This document shows, piece after piece, positions 50,946 through 59,992 of a DNA stretch of 64,000 nucleotides (position 1 is the first letter of the stretch; the number at the start of each line of letters is the position of its first letter). The stretch comes from Gemmiger_A avium (lineage in GTDB: Bacteria; Bacillota; Clostridia; Oscillospirales; Ruminococcaceae), in the NCBI GenBank assembly GCA_019114585.1, contig DXFE01000037.1, positions 20,246 through 84,245 on the forward strand, given 5' to 3'. Made by a program: the position numbers and the translations under genes. Below the pieces are notes generated by a model. That model searched no databases and was not told the origin of the DNA. It worked only from the letters and a program-made list of their open reading frames with translations.

Positions 50946-51987
50946 GGCGGGATTTTCCACCTTTGAACAGCAGGACGGCGTACTGGTTGCCCTGAGCGGC
51001 GGGGTGGACAGCAGCGTCTGCGTGCAGATCCTGCAGCAGCAGGGGTTTGCGGTGCAGGCGGCGGTGATCCGCTTCTCCCCCGCCCACGAGGGCGCGGTGG
51101 AGGCCGCCCAAAAGGCCGCGGGCCAGCTGGGGGTGCCTCTGCACGTGATCGACGCGCAGGAGGAGTTTGACAGGCTGGTGGTAAGCCCGTTCTGCGAGAG
51201 CTACTGCCGGGGCGAGACCCCGAACCCCTGCATCCGGTGCAACCCGGCGCTGAAGTTCCGGCTGCTGGCCGAGGAGGCCGACCGGCTGGGCATCGACCTG
51301 ATCGCCACCGGGCATTACGCCCGGGTGGTACAGGACGAGGACGGGCTGTACCGCATCCACCGTCCGGAATCCGAGGCCCGGGACCAGAGCTATATGCTCT
51401 ACCGGCTGGAGCAGGATATCCTGAAACGGCTGGTGCTGCCTTTGGGCGAATTTGAAAAGGACGATATCCGGGAGATGGCCCGGGAAAGCGGCCTGGCCTG
51501 CGCCGACGCGCCGGACAGCATGGAGATCTGCTTTATCCCGGACGGGGACTACACCGGCTTTATCCGCGCCCGGGGCCTGACCGACCGCAGCGGGCGGTTC
51601 ATCGGCCCGGAGGGGCAGGATCTGGGCCCCCACAAGGGGGTTGCCAGCTACACGGTGGGCCAGCGCCGGGGCCTGGGCATTGCCCTGGGCGAACCGGTGT
51701 TCGTGCAGCGCATCCTGGAAAACGGCGATGTGCAACTGGGCCGGGCGGGACAGGAATTTGCCCGCCGGGTACGGCTGCGGGACTGGGCCGGGCCGTCGGA
51801 AATGCCCCCTGCGGGCAGCTATCTGGCCCGGGTGCGCAGTGCGGCCAAACCCGCCGCCTGCCGGTTTGACGGGGCCGAGTGGCTGGAATTTGACGAGCCA
51901 GTGCGGGCCCCCGCCCCCGGCCAGAGCGCGGTGCTCTATGCGGGCGGCGCGGTGCTGGGCGGCGGCATTATCGACGATTTCGCCTGA
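50938..51987 (+). CDS. mnmA: tRNA-specific 2-thiouridylase MnmA
   Basis: 349 residues from a GTG inside the end of nifU. The PP-loop is SGGVDSS (20-26). The nucleophile and persulfide cysteines are C98 (NPCIRC) and C198 (EICFIPDGDY). It thiolates U34 of tRNA-Glu/Gln/Lys with sulfur from the neighbouring desulfurase. Confidence 0.96.
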   Translation: MSEAGFSTFEQQDGVLVALSGGVDSSVCVQILQQQGFAVQAAVIRFSPAHEGAVEAAQKAAGQLGVPLHVIDAQEEFDRLVVSPFCESYCRGETPNPCIRCNPALKFRLLAEEADRLGIDLIATGHYARVVQDEDGLYRIHRPESEARDQSYMLYRLEQDILKRLVLPLGEFEKDDIREMARESGLACADAPDSMEICFIPDGDYTGFIRARGLTDRSGRFIGPEGQDLGPHKGVASYTVGQRRGLGIALGEPVFVQRILENGDVQLGRAGQEFARRVRLRDWAGPSEMPPAGSYLARVRSAAKPAACRFDGAEWLEFDEPVRAPAPGQSAVLYAGGAVLGGGIIDDFA

Positions 51988-52008
51988 GCGAACAAACCGA
52001 CACACAAA

Positions 52009-52055
52009 AGGCCGGCGTTTCCGCAAATTTAACGCGGAAACGCCGGCCTAGTTTT
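52009..52055 (+). terminator. Terminator of the nifS-nifU-mnmA operon
   Basis: A 16-bp perfect stem (aggccggcgtttccgc at 52009-52024, complement at 52034-52049) followed by AGTTTTGTTT. Confidence 0.85.
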
Positions 52056-52058
52056 GTT

Positions 52059-52235
52059 TCAGGAAATGTGCGGGCCGTCCGGGCTGCCGGGCAGATGCTG
52101 CTCCATCAGGGCCAGCAGCTCCGGCAGACTGTCAAACGGCTGTTCCTCCCCGGTGGCGGAGAAGCGAATCCGGCCCTGCCAGTCCCGGTTTTGGGTATCC
52201 TGTACGACGATTTCATAAACAGAATCTTGCTGCAC
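52059..52235 (-). CDS. Small hypothetical protein (58 residues)
   Basis: A GTG at 52235 with GAAGGAGG about 11 nt upstream gives 58 residues (MQQDSVYEIVVQDTQNRDWQG, then GRIRFSATGEEQPFDSLPELLALM). The WQG plus F-DSL-ELL pattern recurs, as I recall, in short unannotated clostridial proteins. It has its own promoter. A longer upstream frame exists but has no start signal. Function unknown. Confidence 0.6.
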   Translation of the reverse strand: MQQDSVYEIVVQDTQNRDWQGRIRFSATGEEQPFDSLPELLALMEQHLPGSPDGPHIS

Positions 52236-52298
52236 GGGGGTATGGGCCTCCTTCCCCAGGTTGGCGGACCGCCGACGGCGGCGGGAACAGTTTTTTTC

Positions 52299-52327
52299 AC
52301 TATACCACAAATACCGTCTCTTGCCAT
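52299..52327 (-). promoter_or_regulatory. Promoter of the 58-residue protein gene
   Basis: On the minus strand, ATGGCA (52322-52327), a 17-bp spacer and TATAGT (52299-52304). Confidence 0.5.
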
Positions 52328-52348
52328 CACCCGCCACAGGGGGTAAAA

Positions 52349-52388
52349 CGGGTAATGCCCGCGGATAATTTTCCGCGGGCATTACCCG
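52349..52388 (-). terminator. Terminator of the dual-HTH regulator gene
   Basis: A 17-bp perfect stem (cgggtaatgcccgcgga at 52349-52365, complement 52372-52388) overlaps the region right after the stop codon. TTTT follows on the minus strand. Confidence 0.8.
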
Positions 52389-52390
52389 TT

Positions 52391-53569
52391 TTATTGCAGC
52401 ATATACCGGCTCAATTCCTGGCGGTGCTGCACATTCAGTTTTTGCATGGCAGCGGAAAGATGCCGTTTGACCGTGTTGACGGAGATGTTCATCTGCTCGG
52501 CAATTTCCTGGTTTGTCCAGCCCCGGGCGGCCAGCATCGCGGCGGTGAACTCGGTGGTGGTCAGGTTGTCGGCCACATCGTGGCCGGTATCCGGGTTATG
52601 GATGCGCCGCCACCCAGCCGAAAACCGGTAGGTAATGGCGATGATCCGCTTGAAATCCTCCGGCCAGTCCTTTTTCAGCACCGATTCCAGCATGCCGCCC
52701 AGCAGGCCGTGATGCTCCCCGAACGGTTCGATCAAATCGTCCGGCCGGGCCAGTTCCCAGGCGGCCAGCAGATGGGTCTGGGCCTGTTCGGTCTGGCGCA
52801 GGCTCATATGATCCATCACCGCCACCAGATGCAGGTAGATGGTCGGAATGGGATACACCGCCCCCTGCACGGCCAGGGCGCCTTCCACAATGCCCAGGCT
52901 TCGCTCGTATTCCTTTTTCAGGTAGGCATAATGGGCCATTACGTAGATGGCAAACATCCGCAGCCCCGGCGGAAGAAGCGGCAGATACTCCTTTGCCGGC
53001 GGGATATCCTTTGGCAGCGGGAGGTGCAGCAGCACGGCCGCAGCCGCTGCCACACAGATCTGGGCGGCCCTCTCGGCCGGCGGCGTATCCGGGCCCGCGC
53101 CGCTCAACGCCTCCTGCAAGCGGGCCAGCGATTCCCGGGTGCGGATGGTATTGCCGGTGGACAGGTTGGCGTAGGCGCTGAGCAGGCAGGCGGACAGGCG
53201 AAGCGCCATATCCGGGTCGTTCCGGTACGGTTCGGTGCGGCGCACCGCCTCCTCCGCATTGCCGCTGAAATAGGCGTACTCCGCCCGGGCAATCTCCTTG
53301 CGGGGGCCGGCCTTCATCCCTTCCACCTGCTTTTGGCAGCAGCCGGGGGTGAACGGGGTGTTCAGCAGCGGCATGATATCCGACAGCACCCGGCCGGGCA
53401 GTTCTTCCGGGCGCACCGCGCCGGAGGGGCGGGGCGCAGTATCCGGGATCTGCCAGGCAGCACCGAATTTCTGCGCCCCCGTCACCAGGCCCTGGGCACA
53501 ATACTTCTGCACAGCCCGCTGGGAAAGATTCCAGCGCTGTGCGGCTTCCCGTACTGTCATGAAGTTCAT
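52391..53569 (-). CDS. Regulator with N-terminal excisionase/MerR-like HTH and C-terminal LuxR HTH
   Basis: 392 residues. Start ATG 53569 follows GGGAGG by 8 nt. Residues about 1-45 (MTVREAAQRWNLSQRAVQKYCAQGLV) form an excisionase/MerR-like HTH. Residues about 90-310 are helical and TPR-like. The C-terminal ~60 are a LuxR/GerE HTH (NQEIAEQMNISVNTVKRHL). Two different DNA-binding ends in one protein are unusual. No ligand domain is recognised; the helical middle may be a MalT-like signal region. Confidence 0.85.
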   Translation of the reverse strand: MNFMTVREAAQRWNLSQRAVQKYCAQGLVTGAQKFGAAWQIPDTAPRPSGAVRPEELPGRVLSDIMPLLNTPFTPGCCQKQVEGMKAGPRKEIARAEYAYFSGNAEEAVRRTEPYRNDPDMALRLSACLLSAYANLSTGNTIRTRESLARLQEALSGAGPDTPPAERAAQICVAAAAAVLLHLPLPKDIPPAKEYLPLLPPGLRMFAIYVMAHYAYLKKEYERSLGIVEGALAVQGAVYPIPTIYLHLVAVMDHMSLRQTEQAQTHLLAAWELARPDDLIEPFGEHHGLLGGMLESVLKKDWPEDFKRIIAITYRFSAGWRRIHNPDTGHDVADNLTTTEFTAAMLAARGWTNQEIAEQMNISVNTVKRHLSAAMQKLNVQHRQELSRYMLQ

Positions 53570-53595
53570 CAACTGCACCTCCCCTGCTTGTGTGA

Positions 53596-54258
53596 TTATG
53601 TCCGGCGGTACAGCAGATCTTCCAGCTGTTCCGCCCGTTCCAGATACCAGTCCGCCCGGGCCTGCAGATCCCGGCGGGCCGCGTCGCAGAGCACGCCCCA
53701 GCCCGCCGCCGCAAAGGGCACACCGCAGGCACGGGCCATCTCCCAGCCGGGTTTCAGGTCATCCACCATAAGCAGCTGGTCGGGGGCCAGCTGCCAGCGG
53801 GCCATGATCTGCTGCAATGGCCAGGGGGAGGGTTTGCGCCGGCCGGGGCCCTGCTCCCAGCCAAAGACCAGTTCCGGTGCGGGGGCCCCGGCAGCGGCGT
53901 AGTCCTGCCGGATGGTATCCTCATTGGAATGGGAGACCACGCAGATATGCCCGCCTGCCGCCGCATACCGGGCCAGCAGCGGCACCATACCCGGCCAGAA
54001 AGGCGCCCGGGTACGGCGCACCGCCGCCAGCCAGTTCTGCTCCTGAATTTTCATCTCCTCAGGGGTAAAGGCCAGCACCCGGCTGCACAGCGGCTCAAAG
54101 CCCGGGTCGTAGCACAGTTCGGCAAACCGCTGCAGGCTTATGGACTGGCCGGGGCGCAGCTGCTGCAGGGTAGCGGAAAAGGACGGATAATGGATGGTGG
54201 GGGTACTGCGCACGGCGGTATCGTCGTGATCCAGCACCAGACAGGCAAATCGCAGCAT
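53596..54258 (-). CDS. HAD superfamily hydrolase
   Basis: 220 residues, start behind GGAGG. Motif I is LDHDDTAV (DxDxT), motif II is VVSHSN, motif III is around RRKPSPWPL, and motif IV is MVDDLKPGWEMA. A phosphoglycolate-phosphatase-like cap is present. Substrate unknown. Confidence 0.88.
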   Translation of the reverse strand: MLRFACLVLDHDDTAVRSTPTIHYPSFSATLQQLRPGQSISLQRFAELCYDPGFEPLCSRVLAFTPEEMKIQEQNWLAAVRRTRAPFWPGMVPLLARYAAAGGHICVVSHSNEDTIRQDYAAAGAPAPELVFGWEQGPGRRKPSPWPLQQIMARWQLAPDQLLMVDDLKPGWEMARACGVPFAAAGWGVLCDAARRDLQARADWYLERAEQLEDLLYRRT

Positions 54259-54283
54259 GGAGACCTCCGCAGTATAGTGACAG

Positions 54284-54310
54284 AAAAGCCCCTGCCAGAC
54301 AGGCAGGGGC
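54284..54310 (-). terminator. Terminator of rpoD
   Basis: The arms gcccctgcc (54288-54296) and ggcaggggc (54302-54310) are followed on the minus strand by TTTT. Confidence 0.75.
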
Positions 54311-54317
54311 GCAGAAC

Positions 54318-55565
54318 TCAATCCAGGAAATCCTTCAGGCGCTTGCTGCGGCTGGGATGGCGCAGCTTGCGCAGGGCCTTGGCCTCAATCTGGCGGATAC
54401 GCTCACGGGTCACGTTGAACTCCTTGCCCACTTCCTCCAGGGTGCGGGGACGGCCGTCTTCCAGGCCGAAGCGCAGCCGCAGCACCTTTTCCTCACGGGG
54501 GGTCAGGCTGCCCAGCACGCTGGCCAGCTGCTCTTTCAGCAGGGTGTGGCTGGCGGCTTCGGCGGGCACGGGGGCGTCCTCATCGGGGATGAAGTCGCCC
54601 AGATGGCTGTCTTCCTCCTCACCGATGGGGGTTTCCAGGCTGACGGGTTCCTGCGCAACGCGCATGATCTCCCGCACCTTTTCCACCGGCATATCCAGCG
54701 CTTCGCTGATCTCGTCGGCGGTGGGCTCGTGGCCGTTCTGGTGCAGCAGCTGGCTGCTCACCTTCTTGACCTTATTGATGGTTTCCACCATATGTACCGG
54801 GATACGGATGGTACGGGCCTGGTCCGCGATGGCGCGGGTGATGGCCTGCCGGATCCACCAGGTGGCATAGGTGGAGAACTTGAAGCCCTTGGTATGGTCG
54901 AACTTCTCTACCGCCTTGATCAGGCCCAGGTTGCCCTCCTGGATCAGATCCAGGAACTGCATGCCGCGGCCCACATACCGCTTGGCGATGGACACAACCA
55001 GACGCAGGTTGGCCTCGCTCAGGCGCTGCTTGGCCCGGTCGCCCTGGCTGATCAGCTTGTCCAGGGTCTTGAGCTCTTCCCGCTGGGCGGCGCTGTAGGT
55101 ATCCAGCACGGCGTTCATGGCTTCGTTGCGGTCCCGGATGGAGAGTTTCTTGTTCTGCTCCACCTCCAGCACCGGGGCGAATTTCTCTTTCTTGGTTTCC
55201 ACGGCCTTGTTGCCTTCCTGAATGGCCAGGGCCAGCTTGATCTCCTCGTCGGGGGTCAGCAGAGGCACACGGCCGATCTCTTTCAGGTAGACCTTGACCG
55301 GGTCGTCAATGGCCACGCCCTCTGCGGACAGGGCGCTCTCGAACATGTCCACACTGGCTTCGGTGAGGGTAAAGGCATCCGCTTCCGGGTCGGGCTCGTC
55401 CACGATTTCCACGCTGTTGCGCTCCAGCGTTTCGTAGAGCTTGTCGATCTGCTCTACGTCAAAGCCGGTCTCTTCAATGGCCTCGTTGATCTCCTTGGTG
55501 GTCAGCTTGCCGTTGCGTTTGCCGGTCTCGATCAGTTCCCGGATGGTGATTTTCTTTTCTGCCAT
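54318..55565 (-). CDS. rpoD: Primary sigma factor RpoD (SigA)
   Basis: 415 residues. It has region 1.2 (DPVKVYLKEIGRVPLLTPDEE), regions 2-3 (GNLGLIKAVEKFDHTKGFKFSTYATWWIRQAI) and region 4 (FNVTRERIRQIEAKALRKLRHPSR). The start at 55565 follows AAGGAG; upstream ATGs lack a ribosome site. Downstream of dnaG and upstream of a terminator, the standard macromolecular-synthesis order. Confidence 0.98.
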   Translation of the reverse strand: MAEKKITIRELIETGKRNGKLTTKEINEAIEETGFDVEQIDKLYETLERNSVEIVDEPDPEADAFTLTEASVDMFESALSAEGVAIDDPVKVYLKEIGRVPLLTPDEEIKLALAIQEGNKAVETKKEKFAPVLEVEQNKKLSIRDRNEAMNAVLDTYSAAQREELKTLDKLISQGDRAKQRLSEANLRLVVSIAKRYVGRGMQFLDLIQEGNLGLIKAVEKFDHTKGFKFSTYATWWIRQAITRAIADQARTIRIPVHMVETINKVKKVSSQLLHQNGHEPTADEISEALDMPVEKVREIMRVAQEPVSLETPIGEEEDSHLGDFIPDEDAPVPAEAASHTLLKEQLASVLGSLTPREEKVLRLRFGLEDGRPRTLEEVGKEFNVTRERIRQIEAKALRKLRHPSRSKRLKDFLD

Positions 55566-55602
55566 ATTCGATATCTCCTTATCCTTTCGCGGCACAGCGC
55601 CG

Positions 55603-57363
55603 TTACTTCTTCATCTTTTTATCCCGCAGGCTCCGGATATAGGCTTCCAGTTCCTCGGGGCTCATCTGGGCCGCCTGGGCGCTTTTTGGGAAACTCTGCT
55701 CGATGCGGTCCAGGTACATTTCCACATCCTGCCGGGTAATGGCCACGTCGTGGTTGCGCGCCAGGATGGCGCTCAGCAGCGACAGGGTTTCGGGTGTGAC
55801 CTCCGGGGCCAGGGTGGCCAGCTCGGCGGTTACGCCCCGGTCGTAACAGTTGAACACCGCCTGGCAGGCCTGCTGCATATCCGGCAGCAGCAGCTTGTCC
55901 GGCTGGATCCGGCTGCGCACCAGCGGGATGAAATCCGCGTTTTTCAGCATGGCGGCCAGCAGCTGCTGTTCGGCGTTGGCGATGCCCAGCGCCTTTTCGC
56001 CCCCCAGCGAATAAGGCACCTTGATCTGGGCGGCGGTGCCCTGGTTCAGCAGCTCTTTCTGGCGGCGGCGGTCCTCCCGGCGGTCGGCCTGGCGCAGCGC
56101 CGCGTCCAGCTGGCTTTGGATCGAGGCCTTGGACACGTTGGTTTCCTGGGCCAGACGCCCGGCGTAGACCTCCCGCTCGGTGGGAGTGATATGCCCGGTC
56201 AGCAGCCGGATGGCATCCTGTATATAGCCCACCCGGCCTGCGTCGGTGGCCAGGTCGTAGTTGTCCTTCAGCTTGCCCAGCTTGTATTCCAGCGCGTTGT
56301 GGGTGCCGTTCAGCAGCATCTCGAACCGGTTTTTGCCGAATTTCTTGATGAACTCGTCCGGGTCTTTCGCGCCGGTGACGGTAAGCACCGACACCTTGAT
56401 GGGACTGTGGGAGAACAGTTCCAGGCTGCGGGCGGTGGCTTTCTGCCCGGCCTCGTCCGAGTCATAACAGAGCACCACTTCATCCGCGTAGTTTTCCAGC
56501 AGTTTTACCTGCTCGCCGGTAAGGGCGGTGCCGCAGGCGGCCACCGCGGTATCGAAGCCCGCCTGATGCAGGCTGATCACGTCCATGTAGCCCTCGCAGA
56601 GGATATACCGGCGGGAGGGGCTTTTCTTGGCCAGATTCAAGGCGAACATGGCCCGGCTTTTTTTATAGACCGGGGTTTCCGGGCTGTTGATGTACTTGGG
56701 CTTTTCATCCCCCAGCACCCGGCCGCCAAAGGCGATCACATTGCCCCGCAGATCAAAGATCGGGGTCATGACCCGGCCGCGGAAGATGTTGTACAGGTTG
56801 CCTTTTTCGCTGCGCTTGACCAGCCCGGAGGCCAGCAGCTCCTCTTCGTTGAAGCCCCGTTCCCGCAGCCAGTTGAGGGTGCTGCGGAAATCATCCGGCG
56901 CCCAGCCCAGCCCGAACCGGCGGATGGTACCGTCGGACAGTCCGCGCCGCCGCCAGTAGGCCCGGGCGGCGCTGGCCTGCTCGTTGTTGGCGTTCAGGCA
57001 CTGATAGAAAAAGCGGGCGGCCTGCTTGTTGATCTCCAAAATGCGGCTGCGCATCTTGCCGGCCTTGTCGTCCTCGTCCGGCAGGGGCATTCCCGCCCGG
57101 GCGGCCAGGAACTTGACCGCCTCCACGTAGCCCAGATTGTTCATGGTGCGGATGAAGGTGATCACATCGCCCCCCGCCCCGCAGCCGAAGCAGTAGTAGC
57201 TCTGGGTTTCCGGATACACCACAAAGGAGGGCGTTTTCTCGCTGTGGAAGGGGCACAGGCCGGTGTGGGTACGGCCCCGGTGCCGCAGCTGCACATAGCT
57301 GCCGATCACGTCGGTGATGTCGTTGCGGGCCACCACTTCCTGAATATACTCCTGCGGAATCAC
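55603..57363 (-). CDS. dnaG: DNA primase
   Basis: 586 residues from a GTG behind GGGGAGGGGAG. The zinc-finger domain is CPFHSEKTPSF with YYCFGCGAGGD (CHC2 type). TOPRIM motifs follow (ILCEGYMDVISLHQAGF, VVLCYDSDEAGQKA). The C-terminal part (about 430-580) contacts the DnaB helicase. It lies between DUF2500 and rpoD. Confidence 0.97.
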   Translation of the reverse strand: MIPQEYIQEVVARNDITDVIGSYVQLRHRGRTHTGLCPFHSEKTPSFVVYPETQSYYCFGCGAGGDVITFIRTMNNLGYVEAVKFLAARAGMPLPDEDDKAGKMRSRILEINKQAARFFYQCLNANNEQASAARAYWRRRGLSDGTIRRFGLGWAPDDFRSTLNWLRERGFNEEELLASGLVKRSEKGNLYNIFRGRVMTPIFDLRGNVIAFGGRVLGDEKPKYINSPETPVYKKSRAMFALNLAKKSPSRRYILCEGYMDVISLHQAGFDTAVAACGTALTGEQVKLLENYADEVVLCYDSDEAGQKATARSLELFSHSPIKVSVLTVTGAKDPDEFIKKFGKNRFEMLLNGTHNALEYKLGKLKDNYDLATDAGRVGYIQDAIRLLTGHITPTEREVYAGRLAQETNVSKASIQSQLDAALRQADRREDRRRQKELLNQGTAAQIKVPYSLGGEKALGIANAEQQLLAAMLKNADFIPLVRSRIQPDKLLLPDMQQACQAVFNCYDRGVTAELATLAPEVTPETLSLLSAILARNHDVAITRQDVEMYLDRIEQSFPKSAQAAQMSPEELEAYIRSLRDKKMKK

Positions 57364-57400
57364 ACGCTCCCCTCCCCTCTCTCTGGTGTGGTTTATTCCG

Positions 57401-57760
57401 TTAATACCGGCGCTCGAAGCCCTTGTACCGGGTGCCCTGGAACGAGAGGCTTCCCTCATCCCCCTCGGCCAGCAGGCCGTATTCCTCGCCGGTCACGGCC
57501 AGCTCCATCCGGTCGCCGCTTTCCACCTGGAAGGTGACATAGTAGCGGGTATAGGTGTGGTACCCGGTGTTGTGGGTACCATTGTGGCCCACCCGGGTAC
57601 GTTTGGCCACCACCCTGGCCTGCACGGTGAGCAGCGGCGAAGCGTTGTTGCGGCTCCACTGGGCAATGCCCCGCACCGCGGTGACCACAAACACGGCCAG
57701 AATCAGGAAAAAGACCAGATAAAACAGGCCGAAAAAGAGCGAGCCGTCAAAATAGAACAT
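57401..57760 (-). CDS. DUF2500 family membrane protein
   Basis: 119 residues. One N-terminal hydrophobic segment (about 8-30) is followed by a beta-rich domain (SPLLTVQARVVAKRTRV, YYVTFQVESGDRMEL). This matches DUF2500, a single-pass protein of unknown function. Start ATG 57760 follows AAAGGA; the ATG two codons earlier overlaps the ribosome site. Confidence 0.85.
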   Translation of the reverse strand: MFYFDGSLFFGLFYLVFFLILAVFVVTAVRGIAQWSRNNASPLLTVQARVVAKRTRVGHNGTHNTGYHTYTRYYVTFQVESGDRMELAVTGEEYGLLAEGDEGSLSFQGTRYKGFERRY

Positions 57761-57784
57761 AAACATCCTTTCTCCCGGTCAAGG

Positions 57785-58786
57785 TCACAGTACGTGCCAC
57801 TTGCGGGGGACAAACAATTCCTCAAAGGTGCGGGTGGCGAACTCATCGCTCATGCCGCTGATATAGTCGGTGGCGGCCCGGTCGGGGCCCTCCCGGTAGG
57901 CGATTTCCAGATACTGGCCAGGCAGCAGCTCCGGCTGGGAGACAAGGCGCTCGTACAGCTCCGAGAGCATCTTTTCCACCTTGCGCTCTTCCCGCTTGGC
58001 CACCTCGTCCACATAGACGGTGGCATACATGAAGTCGTGCAGGGTCAGGTAGGCGGCCTCCACGTCCGGGCTGAAAGCCAGCGCATCCGGGGTGCTGTGG
58101 GCCACCAGGTCGGCAATCAGGGTGGTGATGCGCTGGGATTTGGTGGTGCCCAGCACCTGGGTAACCACCGGCGGCAGCTGGCGCGCGTCCAGCACCTGGG
58201 CGGTGATGGCGTCCTCAATGTCGTGGTTCACATAGGCGATCCGGTCGGCGTGGCGAACCACCTGCCCCTCCAGCGTGGCGGGCCAGGTGCCTTTGGTATG
58301 GCACAGGATGCCGTTGCGCACCTCCCAGGTCAGGTTCAGGCCCTTGCCGCCCTTTTCCAGCCGGTCCACCACCCGCAGGCTCTGCCGGTAGTGGGTGAAG
58401 CCGTGGGGGGCCAGCCGGTTAAGCGCCCGCTCGCCCGCGTGGCCAAAGGGCGTGTGCCCCAGATCGTGGGCCAGGGCAATCGCCTCGGTGAGATCCTCGT
58501 TGAGACGCAGCGCCCGGGCAATGGTGCGGGCGATCTGGTCCACCTCCAGCGTGTGGGTCAGCCGGGTACGGTAGTGATCCCCCTCCGGGCTGAGAAAGAC
58601 CTGGGTCTTCTGCTTCAAACGGCGGAAGGCCTTGCTGTGCACCACCCGGTCCCGGTCCCGCTGAAAACAAGTACGCAGCGGGCAGGGTTCTTCCTCCCGC
58701 ACGCGGCCCCGGCTGTCGGTGCTGCGCATGGCCCCCGGCGACAGGATCTGCCGCTCGATCTGTTCGGTCTGTTCCCGCACGGTCAT
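57785..58786 (-). CDS. dgt: Deoxyguanosinetriphosphate triphosphohydrolase-like HD protein
   Basis: 333 residues. HD-domain metal ligands are in LTHTLEVDQIA and ALAHDLGHTPFGHAGE, with HADRIAYVNHDIEDA further on. It should remove triphosphate from dNTPs. GGAGG precedes the ATG. First gene of dgt-DUF2500-dnaG-rpoD. Confidence 0.93.
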   Translation of the reverse strand: MTVREQTEQIERQILSPGAMRSTDSRGRVREEEPCPLRTCFQRDRDRVVHSKAFRRLKQKTQVFLSPEGDHYRTRLTHTLEVDQIARTIARALRLNEDLTEAIALAHDLGHTPFGHAGERALNRLAPHGFTHYRQSLRVVDRLEKGGKGLNLTWEVRNGILCHTKGTWPATLEGQVVRHADRIAYVNHDIEDAITAQVLDARQLPPVVTQVLGTTKSQRITTLIADLVAHSTPDALAFSPDVEAAYLTLHDFMYATVYVDEVAKREERKVEKMLSELYERLVSQPELLPGQYLEIAYREGPDRAATDYISGMSDEFATRTFEELFVPRKWHVL

Positions 58787-58921
58787 GGCACTACCTCCCT
58801 GTCCGGGCCCGATGGGCTGCACAAAACACATTCTATAGTATATATACGAGGTTTGTGGGCAAAACCCTTTTATTTTTTCAAAATTTTTTGTGATATTTTG
58901 ACCTTGTGCCGGTCACACGGG

Positions 58922-59542
58922 TCAAAACGGGGTATAAAAAGGCCGGGAGATCTCCAGTTCGGCGGCGCCGCGGCTCAGTTCGCGGAATTTGGGCAGCAGC
59001 GGCTGCTCCTCGCCCTGGGGCAATACAAACCGCAGGGTAACGGCGGCGGCAAACTCCGGCTCTTCCATGCGGGCGCCGGCGGCTTCCAGCAGGCGGGCGG
59101 CCTGCTCATACAGGCTGTAATCCACCGTGACTGAGCCCCGCACACAGCTGCGCACCGTGACAATTTTGGACGCGGCCAGCGCCTGGGAGGCGCTTTCGGT
59201 ATAGGCGCGCACCAGCCCGCCGGTGCCCAGCAGGGTGCCGCCGAAGTACCGGGTAACCACCACGATGCAGTCAGTAACGCCGGCGTGGCGGATGGCTTCC
59301 AGCACCGGCAGGCCGGCGGTTTTGGCGGGCTCACCGTCGTCGGAGTAGCGGGTGCGGCTGCCCTCCCGCAGCATATAGGCATAGACGTTGTGCCGGGCGG
59401 TGCGGTGCTCGGCCCGCACGGCGGCCAGCACTGCCAGCGCCTTTTCCTCTGAATCGGCAAAGGCGGCGCGGGCGATAAAGCGGCTGCGTTTTTCCTCGAT
59501 CTCGGCCAGGGATTCCCCCTGGATGGTGCGGTAATCCTCCAT
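58922..59542 (-). CDS. YigZ/IMPACT family protein
   Basis: 206 residues. The N-terminal domain has ESLAEIEEKRSRFIARAA, a YSDDGEPAKTAG motif and VTRYFGGTLLGTGGLVRAY, diagnostic of the YigZ family. The C-terminal ~65 residues are the second UPF0029-like domain. Translation- or protein-turnover-related, with the exact role unknown. The start follows AAAGGAG. Confidence 0.93.
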   Translation of the reverse strand: MEDYRTIQGESLAEIEEKRSRFIARAAFADSEEKALAVLAAVRAEHRTARHNVYAYMLREGSRTRYSDDGEPAKTAGLPVLEAIRHAGVTDCIVVVTRYFGGTLLGTGGLVRAYTESASQALAASKIVTVRSCVRGSVTVDYSLYEQAARLLEAAGARMEEPEFAAAVTLRFVLPQGEEQPLLPKFRELSRGAAELEISRPFYTPF

Positions 59543-59577
59543 ACGGTCTCCTTTCGGCGAATATCCGCAGGGACAGC

Positions 59578-59608
59578 AAAAAGGCGGTTTGATGCAAACC
59601 GCCTTTTT
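59578..59608 (-). terminator. Terminator of rpmE
   Basis: A 13-bp perfect stem (aaaaaggcggttt, loop gatgc, complement) lies after the rpmE stop, with poly-T on both strands in the arms. Confidence 0.8.
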
Positions 59609-59628
59609 GTCGTACCGTTTATGAAGCC

Positions 59629-59829
59629 TTATTTCAGGCCGAAACGCTTGTTGAAACGGTCCACACGTCCGCCGCTGTCCACCAGCTTCTGCTTGCCGGT
59701 GTAGAACGGATGGCACTTGGAGCAGACCTCGACCCGGATCTCCGGCTTAGTGGAGCGGGTATGGATCACCTCGCCGCAGGCGCAGGTGATGGTGCAGTCC
59801 ACGTACTTGGGATGGATGCCCTGCTTCAT
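59629..59829 (-). CDS. rpmE: 50S ribosomal protein L31 (zinc-binding form)
   Basis: 66 residues beginning MKQGIHPKYVDC. Cysteines C12, C16, C18 and a later CSKC give the zinc-type L31. The ATG at 59829 follows GAGGTGA; an upstream GTG would add three residues and overlap the ribosome site. It has its own promoter and a leader of about 125 nt. Confidence 0.95.
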   Translation of the reverse strand: MKQGIHPKYVDCTITCACGEVIHTRSTKPEIRVEVCSKCHPFYTGKQKLVDSGGRVDRFNKRFGLK

Positions 59830-59963
59830 TTCATTCACCTCATTTCTGGTCTATGACATAGGGGGCCATGCGAAATCATGCGCCCATCACAACCTTCAAT
59901 GGAAAGCCACCAGCCTGCACCATCCTGTGCACAGGGAGCGGCCCTCGGAACGATTGCCTGAAT

Positions 59964-59992
59964 ACTATATCATATTCTCCGGCAAATTGCAA
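59964..59992 (-). promoter_or_regulatory. Promoter of rpmE
   Basis: On the minus strand, TTGCAA (59987-59992), a 17-bp spacer and TATAGT (59964-59969). It overlaps the last codons of the MarR gene and leaves a leader of about 125 nt before L31. Confidence 0.68.

Noticed and set aside
58835..58850. AT-rich alternating sequence before dgt as a third NrdR box
   Set aside because: The core reads gtatatatac and lacks the flanking C and G of CwATATATwG, and there is no paired second box.
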